Assembly: GCA_963710135.1 (NCBI GenBank)
Contig: CAVPYY010000006.1
Location: 620,001-684,000 of the forward strand
Length of the DNA stretch: 64,000 nt
Direction: 5' to 3'
Source of the DNA: SG8-30 sp963710135
GTDB lineage: Bacteria > Pseudomonadota > Gammaproteobacteria > Steroidobacterales > Steroidobacteraceae
How positions within the stretch are numbered: position 1 is the first letter of the stretch; every line of letters starts with the position of its first letter. The position numbers and the translations under genes are program-made. Below the pieces are notes generated by a model. The model saw only the letters and a program-made list of their open reading frames with translations, had not been told where the DNA came from and ran no database searches. Shown here piece after piece: positions 55,770-61,979 of the stretch.

Positions 55770-56195
55770 ATGAGAGCTCAACTCGGTCTATTACTGACAA
55801 CAGCTGCAGCGTGCGTTTCCTGCGCAAGCGTTTCCGAACGGTCGACGTACGCCGAGTCTCTGGTTGGTTACTGGGGAACCCAAGACACGCAAGATTGTGA
55901 AATAGGTCCAGAGCGAGTCAGCTATTTGCCACGTCGCGCCGAACTACGAGTTCACTATCCGGGTGAGGGCGGAACAACCAATGGCGTTGATGCACGCAAC
56001 ACGTTCAGGTATCGAGTTCTTTACGCCTCAGATGGTCAGCTTCGCGTGGCGCTGATTGACGAGGACAGATTAGACGAGAGTGGGCTACCCGTTACTTGGG
56101 ACATGGTGAGGATCACAAATGACTCTTACTGCTGGCGGCGCAGTGACTGGGCGGCCAAAGAGTGCACCGTACCCCGTGTACGATGCGCGCCGTAA
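55770..56195 (+). CDS. Cassette-borne exported protein of unknown function
   Basis: 141 residues. A signal or lipoprotein sequence (RAQLGLLLTTAAACVSCASV, possible acylated Cys after VS) is followed by a small beta-rich domain (SLVGYWGTQDTQDCEIGPER, VDARNTFRYRVLYASDGQLR, DMVRITNDSYCWRRSDWAAK). Codon use is less GC-rich than in the flanking chromosome. It lies seven bases after GTTAGGG and ends seven bases before the first attC, the usual layout of a one-gene cassette. I recognise no family. Four Cys remain outside the signal. Confidence 0.7.
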   Translation: MRAQLGLLLTTAAACVSCASVSERSTYAESLVGYWGTQDTQDCEIGPERVSYLPRRAELRVHYPGEGGTTNGVDARNTFRYRVLYASDGQLRVALIDEDRLDESGLPVTWDMVRITNDSYCWRRSDWAAKECTVPRVRCAP

Positions 56196-56201
56196 CTACT
56201 T

Positions 56202-56262
56202 GCTCAACCGGACAGATCAATCGTTTCGCGATTGATGCTGCCGCTGATCGCGGACGTTAGAC
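56202..56262 (+). repeat. attC recombination site 1
   Basis: 61 bases. The R'' arm GCTCAAC (56202-56208) and the R' arm GTTAGAC (56256-56262) fit the RYYYAAC/GTTRRRY consensus. Inside, GATCAATCG and CGATTGAT form a hairpin around TTTCG. The next gene starts eight bases downstream. Together this is the size and layout of a classical 59-base element. Confidence 0.72.
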
Positions 56263-56269
56263 GGCAGCT

Positions 56270-56680
56270 ATGCGCATCGCCAAGTCTACGGCCTGTCTGC
56301 CGGACATCACGCTTCAGGATCTCGGATCCCTTGATCTTGCTGGAGCGCAGCGAGCGTTTGACACCTTCCCCTGGGCAGAGAATCTTCGGAAGTCGGAGGA
56401 ACTAGCCGCAGCAGGGACTGAATGTGTAACGCCAGACCTGACGTTCTTAATCGCTCCGTGTCACATCACATTGAAACTCAATGATGATGGGGTGACTTTT
56501 GCGTTGGAGGTTTGTGTGACCCGAGCACGGAAGCTTCTGGGCATCATCGGCGGGGTGAAGTTCTATGAGATTCCCTCAGTGAGCCCCGCCGAGTGCAAGA
56601 AAGCGTTGGATGTCTTCTTCACCGCATCGACTGAGGAACAACACACCTATTTTGAAGGCTTGAAGAATGCTGCCGTCTAA
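56270..56680 (+). CDS. Cassette-borne small protein of unknown function
   Basis: 136 residues: AKSTACLPDITLQDLGSLDL, FDTFPWAENLRKSEELAAAG, FLIAPCHITLKLNDDGVTFA and KFYEIPSVSPAECKKALDVF. No signal peptide or membrane segment, so probably cytoplasmic. The alternation of strands and helices suggests a compact alpha/beta fold; no motif is recognised. Codon use is mixed rather than GC-rich. The stop codon lies within the R'' arm of the following attC (GTCTAAC at 56675), a common cassette feature. Many cassette genes have no known relatives. Confidence 0.7.
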   Translation: MRIAKSTACLPDITLQDLGSLDLAGAQRAFDTFPWAENLRKSEELAAAGTECVTPDLTFLIAPCHITLKLNDDGVTFALEVCVTRARKLLGIIGGVKFYEIPSVSPAECKKALDVFFTASTEEQHTYFEGLKNAAV

Positions 56681-56791
56681 CTATGAGTTGGAACGGTCCG
56701 TGAGAGGCTCAAGCGAGCGCGCCGCAGGCGCGCAGACCATTGTTGTGCCTGCGGAGCGCCTGTTCGGCGTCGCGCGGCGCGGACGTTAGGC
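56675..56791 (+). repeat. attC recombination site 2
   Basis: 117 bases with R'' GTCTAAC (56675-56681) and R' GTTAGGC (56785-56791) as bounding arms. Internal inverted repeats GCGCGCCGCAGGC (56717-56729) and GCCTGCGGAGCGC (56747-56759, one mismatch) give a long stem. The following gene starts four bases after R'. Confidence 0.75.
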
Positions 56792-56794
56792 GGC

Positions 56795-57331
56795 ATGCCA
56801 AATCTGCTGCAAGAACTGGCATCGCTCTCAACTAAGCACCTCCTTGTGACTTTCTGGGGCGCATCGTTAGTGCTAGCGCTGGTCAGCTCCGCGAACGCTC
56901 TGAGTGGCGCAGCGTCCGCCGCTATGCTCCTCATGTACTGTGGCTACCCATACTTCATCATTCTTGGTCTACCAAGCCGTGTGGTGAGGTCTGCTGTAAC
57001 CCGTTGGTGTCGTACTTGGTTTGTTGTCTTGCTTGCACTTGCTGCTGTGGTGACGGTAGTTAGTCCGTTTCTGCTCGAGAGTGGCTATCAGACGCCTCAG
57101 AGCCTCTCCATCGCGCAAGAATGGTTCGGAGTAGCGCTCGCAATCGTCGCCAATATTGCCGTCTTCTTCTCGTTCTTTCTGGGTGCCGCGGCTCTCAACG
57201 ACGCGCGTTGGTCACAAGGCCAGATTGCCTGGGGTTACTCCATCCTGAACTTTTTTGCTCTATTCGTTTGGCCATTTGGCGGTGCTGTTCATGTCCACAA
57301 TAGAGTCCGCGCGGCGCTACATGCCGGTTAA
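56795..57331 (+). CDS. Cassette-borne four-helix membrane protein of unknown function
   Basis: 178 residues with four hydrophobic segments: about 17-37 (LLVTFWGASLVLALVSSANA), 41-60 (AASAAMLLMYCGYPYFIILG), 76-95 (FVVLLALAAVVTVVSPFLLE) and 112-132 (VALAIVANIAVFFSFFLGAA), with a further weak one near 148-163. Codon use is clearly poorer in GC than the chromosome around it. No family is recognised. It sits between attC 2 and a degenerate third attC, in the cassette orientation. Probably an inner-membrane protein; function cannot be inferred. Confidence 0.7.
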   Translation: MPNLLQELASLSTKHLLVTFWGASLVLALVSSANALSGAASAAMLLMYCGYPYFIILGLPSRVVRSAVTRWCRTWFVVLLALAAVVTVVSPFLLESGYQTPQSLSIAQEWFGVALAIVANIAVFFSFFLGAAALNDARWSQGQIAWGYSILNFFALFVWPFGGAVHVHNRVRAALHAG

Positions 57332-57452
57332 GACAATCGCTGCTGCGCGCGGGCGGCCAGTGGTACTTTGTATGCGAGTCGCTTGCCGGTATGGATAAAC
57401 TGCCCATGATCAGATTCGGCGAGCCTCCCGGCGCAGAGCTCAGTCGTTAGGC
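57332..57452 (+). repeat. Degenerate attC site 3 (R' arm clear)
   Basis: GTTAGGC at 57446-57452 is a good R' arm and the next gene starts five bases later, as at the other sites. The R'' arm is not convincing in the 110 bases upstream, and no long stem is evident, so the site is probably decayed or only partial. Position and spacing are the main support. Confidence 0.4.
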
Positions 57453-57456
57453 CGAC

Positions 57457-58351
57457 ATGACCGCTCCGCTTGCAACTGGAAACATCGCGCGACGGCGTAT
57501 GCGCGTCGCCGGCCGGATGCTCGGCTCACTGCTGCTGGGTGGGGTGGCGATTCTTGGCTCGATTCTGATCTTTCGACAGGGCCTGCTGCCGCTGATCGAA
57601 GCGGTGTTCCATCCCGGGCCCGAATTGCTCAGTGTCTTCAGACGCGCCGGCATCCTTCTGACGGCAGTGGCGGGCTACTGGGCTTTCGTGCACTGGCATG
57701 AAAAACGCGAAGCGACCGAGCTGCATCTGCGGCCGATTCACCTGATGCTTGGCGGCGCGAGCGGCGCTGCCATGGTGGCGCTGCCGATGGCCGTGCTATT
57801 CGCTCTGGGCGTCTACGAACAGGTGCTGTTCCGCGGCGCCTCGCCGGCGCTGCTCGGCGTGGCAGCCCTTATCGGCATCGCGGCTATCCTGGAAGAACTG
57901 GTTTACCGCTGCCTGCTGTTCCGGGTCCTGGAACGGGCCTGGGGAACGAAGGTGGCGTTGGTGGTACAAGCGGTGGTGTTCGCCCTGCAGCACTTGGAAA
58001 ACGTCGAACAAGGTGGGATCAGCGACGTGGTGACAATGCTGGTGTCAGTGACGTTGGTGGGCCTGCTCTGGGCCGCGGTGTTCGTCCTGACGCGCAACCT
58101 GTGGGTGGTGGCCGCCAATCACGCGGCATGGAACTTCACCATTCTGCTCAGCTGGCGTGCCGCTTTCCGGCATTGAGGACTGGCGCAAGTTGGCGCCACT
58201 CGAAAGCCGCTTTGCCGGGCCCGACTGGCTGACCGGCGGGATGTTCGGTCCAGAGAGTTCGTTGCTGGTGATCGCGTCGACCACGGTCGCGGTTGTGCTG
58301 CTGCTGCGCGCGGCACGGCGACGTGGGGCCTTCTTCGTGCCGGCGGCCTAG
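57457..58351 (+). CDS. CPBP family intramembrane glutamic endopeptidase (one frameshift)
   Basis: About 298 residues with about eight membrane helices. The CPBP (Abi) motifs are present in order: EELVYR (Glu-Glu-x-x-x-Arg), FALQH (Phe-x-x-x-His) and NHAAWN (His-x-x-x-Asn). A +1 break near 58153 separates LLS from GVPLSGIEDWRKL; the rest reads to VVLLLRAARRRGAFFVPAA. The family includes prenyl-protein proteases and bacteriocin-immunity or stress proteins. Its GC is higher than that of the preceding cassettes, so it may have been captured from a relative. It lies between attC 3 and the canonical attC 4. Confidence 0.83.
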
Positions 58352-58391
58352 TCCCGATGCGATGCCTACGAAGCCTGACAGACCCCATGCG

Positions 58392-58449
58392 GCCTAACAA
58401 CGGCATGCAGCGGACGCGCTTCGCGCGCCGCTGATGCCGAGCGTTGGAC
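58392..58449 (+). repeat. attC recombination site 4 (canonical)
   Basis: 58 bases. R'' GCCTAAC (58392-58398) and R' GTTGGAC (58443-58449). L'' CGGCATGCAGCGG and L' CCGCTGATGCCG are complementary except for one extra base in L'', which is the extrahelical base that sets strand choice for the integrase. A GCGC-rich loop joins them. This textbook structure confirms that the region is an integron cassette array. Confidence 0.88.
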
Positions 58450-58477
58450 GGCACAGATCTAACCCCGCGGAGTCTCC

Positions 58478-58894
58478 ATGTCCATCAAGCTCGTCGGTGG
58501 CGTACCCGTTCATCCAAAGCACCGCCTGTCGTGTCACTGTGGCGCCGTAGTGCTCGAACTCGACTTGCCGCACGGCATCGTGAATCCACGCCGTTGCGAC
58601 TGCTCGATCTGTCGGCGCAAGGGCGCTGTCGTCGCCTCCGTTTCCCTCGATGGAATTCGCATAATCCAAGGCGCCGAGCACCTGCGCCTGTACCAATTCA
58701 ATACGCAGGTAGCCAGGCACTACTTCTGCGGTATCTGTGGCATCTACACCCATCATCAGCGTCGCTCGTTCCCCGATCAGTACGGGTACAACGTTGGCTG
58801 TCTCGAGGGCATCAACCCCTTCCTGATCGACCAGGTGCTGGTCAATGACGGCGTCAATCATCCAGCAGACCGCAATGCGCCGAGTGCGGCCTGA
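58478..58894 (+). CDS. GFA (glutathione-dependent formaldehyde-activating enzyme-like) family protein
   Basis: 138 residues. The zinc-binding Cys pattern of the Mss4/GFA fold is complete: LSCHCGAVVLELDL, RRCDCSICRRKGAVVASVSL and HYFCGICGIYTHHQRR. Members were named for formaldehyde-glutathione adduct formation, but most have no proven activity. Such genes are frequent integron passengers. It starts 29 bases after attC 4 in the cassette orientation. Cytoplasmic, no signal. Identity of the fold is sure, the reaction is not. Confidence 0.9.
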   Translation: MSIKLVGGVPVHPKHRLSCHCGAVVLELDLPHGIVNPRRCDCSICRRKGAVVASVSLDGIRIIQGAEHLRLYQFNTQVARHYFCGICGIYTHHQRRSFPDQYGYNVGCLEGINPFLIDQVLVNDGVNHPADRNAPSAA

Positions 58895-58972
58895 TCCTTC
58901 GCTCCCCCTGCCGATCAACAGCCGGCCTCTCCGCCTGGCGCCCGCGGGTGAGCTCGAACGCTGGACAACAGA

Positions 58973-59416
58973 ATGAACGTTCGCGACTTGCAAAAGCACG
59001 ACCTCCAGGCGCTGCTCGCGCTCTACCCGCATCTCAACCCTACCGATCCCACCCTGGACGCCGAAACTGCCAGAGCCATTTGGCTCGAGACTCTGGCGAA
59101 CCCACGGTGCCGCCACTACGGTGGGTTTGAGGGTACCGCCCTGGTTTCAGCCTGCACGATCACGGTTGTTCCGAACCTGACGCGTAGCGGCCGCCCCTAT
59201 GGGCTCATAGAGAACGTCGTCACCGATCCGGCCCATCGCCGCAAAGGCTGGGGCTGCGCTGTGCTGGCAAGAGCGCTGGCTTTCGCGTGGTCAAGCCACT
59301 GCTACAAGGTCATGCTGCTGACCAGCCGAAAGGACGACGCAACCTTCCGCTTCTACGAGAGGGCCGGCTTTGACCGCCACGAAAAGCAGGCCTTCGTCGC
59401 GCGGCCTGTCGTTTGA
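58973..59416 (+). CDS. GNAT family N-acetyltransferase
   Basis: 147 residues. MNVRDLQKHDLQALLALYPH at the start, IENVVTDPAHRRKGWGCAVL (acetyl-CoA-binding Arg/Gln-x-x-Gly-x-Gly/Ala-like loop, here RRKGWG), and VMLLTSRKDDATFRFYERAG typical of motif B. It is a common cassette passenger type. A degenerate R'-like GCTGGAC lies at 58960-58966, just before the start, so the gene may be a further cassette whose attC has decayed. Substrate unknown; antibiotic, amine or protein N-terminus are possible. Confidence 0.88.
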   Translation: MNVRDLQKHDLQALLALYPHLNPTDPTLDAETARAIWLETLANPRCRHYGGFEGTALVSACTITVVPNLTRSGRPYGLIENVVTDPAHRRKGWGCAVLARALAFAWSSHCYKVMLLTSRKDDATFRFYERAGFDRHEKQAFVARPVV

Positions 59417-59525
59417 CCCGGAATGAGGACATCACGGTGGACGCGAGTGCAAGTCGCCGCGGCGGCAACGGGCCGCGCGCAACATTAGTAGCTGGTAACA
59501 AGCACGATTTCAGGACCTGAACCCC

Positions 59526-60005
59526 ATGCGATTCCTGCCTCCCGAGTTCGTTGTTCCCGCTGTCGTCGAGACAGCGCATTTTCGTATGCGCTCCATCACG
59601 ATCCACGATGCCTTCAAGGACTACGATGCTGTGATGTCGAGCCGGGACCATCTCTGGAAGCGTTTTGGCGCCGTCTGGGGGTGGCCCGCGGTTGACCTGT
59701 CGATCGAGCAGAACATCATCGACCTCGCGTGGCATCAGAAGGAGTTCCAGCTCCGCTCGTCGTTCGACTACGCCGTAATGGCGCTTGACGAGAGCCGACT
59801 GCTCGGCTGTGTGTACGTCGATCCACCTCACCAGTCGGGGACAGACGCCGACGTCTGGTTCTGGGCAAGGCAGAGCGAACTCTCGGCCGGGCTAGAAGAT
59901 GAACTCGGCGAGTTCGTCGCCTCTTGGCTCGCATCGGCCTGGCCGTTCGGGAAGGTAACGTTGAATGGTCAAGTCCGTGCCATGAAGCCGCGGGCGGACG
60001 CCTGA
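59526..60005 (+). CDS. GNAT-like acetyltransferase-fold protein
   Basis: 159 residues: ETAHFRMRSITIHDAFKDYD, SSRDHLWKRFGAVWGWPAVD, FDYAVMALDESRLLGCVYVD and DVWFWARQSELSAGLEDELG. The pattern of a RimJ/RimL-like N-terminal half followed by a GCVYxDP strand suggests GNAT, but the acetyl-CoA loop is not clear, so activity is uncertain. Possibly the last gene of the old cassette array; no attC is evident at its left, only ATTAG without arms near 59487. Cytoplasmic. Confidence 0.65.
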   Translation: MRFLPPEFVVPAVVETAHFRMRSITIHDAFKDYDAVMSSRDHLWKRFGAVWGWPAVDLSIEQNIIDLAWHQKEFQLRSSFDYAVMALDESRLLGCVYVDPPHQSGTDADVWFWARQSELSAGLEDELGEFVASWLASAWPFGKVTLNGQVRAMKPRADA

Positions 60006-60090
60006 AGCCCTACTGCTTCCGACTGGCACCTCAGAGAACATTCCAGGCGGCGGCATCGGGCATACTGTTCCGCCGGCAAGAGCTGACCGT

Positions 60091-60714
60091 ATGCCCGTGG
60101 ATCTCACCCTTCTCGCCGCCTTCAGCGCGAGCTTCTTCCTGGTAGCACTCTCCCCGGGACTGTGCATGACGCTCGCCATGTCGCTGGGAATCAGTGTCGG
60201 GCCGCGCCGAGCCACCTGGATGATGCTCGGCGAGCTTTCGGGAATAGCGCTGGTGGGAGTCTGTGCGGTGCTCGGGGTAGCCGTGATGCTGCTGCAGGCG
60301 CCCGCGTTCTTTACGGTCTTCAAGTGGCTCGGCGCGGCATACCTGTTCTACATGGGCTGGCAGACCTGGTGCGCGCATCCGCCAGCTCCCGAGCAGCAGG
60401 CCAGTGCAGTTCATCGCAGCCGTTCGTCGCTGGCATTGCAGGGCTTCGTCACAGCGGTCGCGAACCCCAAGGCCTGGGTATTCTTTGTCGCGCTGCTGCC
60501 GCCATTCATCGACCAGAGTCGCCCGTTGGCCCCGCAGCTGCTGACCCTGCTCGCGCTGATGCTGCTGATCGAGTTCACCTGTCTGCAGATCTACGCTCAC
60601 GGCGGACGGGCACTGAGTGAACAGTTGCACCGCCGCGGCAAGGCGCGTTGGCTCAATCGCCTTGCCGGCAGCCTGATGGTGGGAGTGGGCGTCTGGCTGG
60701 CACTGGCGCCTTGA
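60091..60714 (+). CDS. LysE/RhtB family amino-acid exporter
   Basis: 207 residues with six hydrophobic segments. LLAAFSASFFLVALSPGLCM at the N-terminus and AYLFYMGWQTWCAHP, followed by LQGFVTAVANPKAWVFFVAL, are the LysE-family signatures. Such proteins export amino acids or homoserine lactone-like compounds at the inner membrane. The terminal segment is LAGSLMVGVGVWLALAP. No regulator lies next to it, although one usually does. Its GC matches the chromosome, so it marks the right-hand exit from the cassette region. Substrate unknown. Confidence 0.9.
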   Translation: MPVDLTLLAAFSASFFLVALSPGLCMTLAMSLGISVGPRRATWMMLGELSGIALVGVCAVLGVAVMLLQAPAFFTVFKWLGAAYLFYMGWQTWCAHPPAPEQQASAVHRSRSSLALQGFVTAVANPKAWVFFVALLPPFIDQSRPLAPQLLTLLALMLLIEFTCLQIYAHGGRALSEQLHRRGKARWLNRLAGSLMVGVGVWLALAP

Positions 60715-60721
60715 TGGACGA

Positions 60722-61132
60722 TCAGGTGGGAGCCCGCTTCTCGAGCCCCCAGCAAAGCAGGTACAGGAAGAGTGGTAGCCACAGGGCCAGGAAGAACGGA
60801 TTCAGCACACCTCGGGCGCTGAAGCCGCCGGAAACGTTCCCCGGGAGCAATCCCAGAAACAAGATGATGAAGAAGCCTGCCAGCGCGATCGCCCCAAGCA
60901 GGGAGCCCGCTTGCTCCCACTTGAGCGTCGCGAACATGGCAAGGATGTAGACCGCCATCAGCATCAACCCGAGTGCTGCGAACGGCGTCAATGCGCTGGA
61001 AAGCGGACTCTGCCCCGCGAACGAGTACCCGAGGAACATGAAGAGCAGGAAGCCCGCCATGACCACGGCGAGTATCCGGGCCGACCACCTGATCGCGACT
61101 AACGCCCTGTTTCCACCTTGTGTCTGTGCCAC
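60722..61132 (-). CDS. Four-helix inner-membrane protein of unknown function
   Basis: 136 residues with four membrane helices: about 18-38 (SARILAVVMAGFLLFMFLGY), 46-66 (LTPFAALGLMLMAVYILAMF), 76-97 (LLGAIALAGFFIILFLGLLP) and 107-127 (LNPFFLALWLPLFLYLLCWG). It resembles small uncharacterised membrane proteins common in bacteria; no catalytic motif is seen. Convergent with the LysE gene (seven bases apart). The following 187 bases up to the PAP2 gene hold nothing I can assign. Confidence 0.75.
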   Translation of the reverse strand: MAQTQGGNRALVAIRWSARILAVVMAGFLLFMFLGYSFAGQSPLSSALTPFAALGLMLMAVYILAMFATLKWEQAGSLLGAIALAGFFIILFLGLLPGNVSGGFSARGVLNPFFLALWLPLFLYLLCWGLEKRAPT

Positions 61133-61319
61133 GGTTGAGCCTCCACATCAGCCAGAGCCGAGGCGCATGCTCTAACTAGAGGCTATATCGGAAAGGGCTG
61201 CCTGGGTAATTCCGGATAGTCGCAATGAACGGGCGATCCGCTGCAGCGGACCACCCCGTGCCGCTTCGAGCGGCGACCTGGCGGCATGAGCGAGGTTCCG
61301 CCGAGCCTGGTACCGAAAC

Positions 61320-61859
61320 TCAGTACAAGGCCAGCGAAACCGCCGCCAGACCGACGCCGAGCCCCGCCCCGACCACCACGTCACTCGGGTAGTGCAGGCC
61401 GAGCACGGGTCGCGAGGCCGCGACCAGTGCTGCAAACGGCCACACCAGCCAGCCCAGCTCAGGGAAGTAGTGCGTGACGATCGTGGCGAAGCACACGGCG
61501 TGCAGGGTGTGCCCCGACGGAAAGCTGTAGCGATCGAGCGGCGCCAAGCCGGCCCGCACGCCGACCAGCGAGATATAGGGCCGCTCGCGCACGAGCCTTT
61601 GCTTCAAGGCCTTGTACAGCAGCACGCCGAAACCGCCGGTCAGCGCCATCTGTACGGCCGGGCCGACGCCCGCCTCGCCGTACAGCACGGGCAGCATCAG
61701 CATCAGCACGTACCAGAGGATGCCGTCGCCGAGCCGGCTTACGGTCGCGAACATGCCGCGCAGAGCGCGGATGTCGCAGCCCTTGTTCAGGCGCAGGCAC
61801 AGGCGGTATTCAGCAGCGTCGAAGCGCGCAAACAGGCGAGCCGTTCTCGAGCCTTGCAT
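61320..61859 (-). CDS. PAP2 superfamily membrane phosphatase
   Basis: 179 residues. The three phosphatase motifs are present: KQRLVRERPY (Lys-x6-Arg-Pro), YSFPSGHTLH (Pro-Ser-Gly-His) and SRPVLGLHYPSDV (Ser-Arg-x5-His-x3-Asp). About four to five membrane segments surround them. Such enzymes remove phosphate from undecaprenyl pyrophosphate or phosphatidate on the outer face of the inner membrane. The final residues LAAVSLALY end in a helix. It lies 120 bases after the copA stop on the same strand, so it may follow it on one transcript. Confidence 0.9.
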   Translation of the reverse strand: MQGSRTARLFARFDAAEYRLCLRLNKGCDIRALRGMFATVSRLGDGILWYVLMLMLPVLYGEAGVGPAVQMALTGGFGVLLYKALKQRLVRERPYISLVGVRAGLAPLDRYSFPSGHTLHAVCFATIVTHYFPELGWLVWPFAALVAASRPVLGLHYPSDVVVGAGLGVGLAAVSLALY

Positions 61860-61979
61860 CGCAGACCTCCGTGGGAGGCGCCAGCCCTCTTTCAGGACGC
61901 TGGCAGGATGCGGCCCGCAGGTTCCAGTCCCGTTGCGTATCCGTGACGTTTCCGTGAAACCCGAATAATGAGATGCCGG

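Noticed and set aside
61133..61319. Another attC or small RNA between the membrane protein and PAP2
   Set aside because: CTCTAAC and a CCGCTGCAGCGG palindrome occur, but there are no paired core arms, promoter or terminator to support either.
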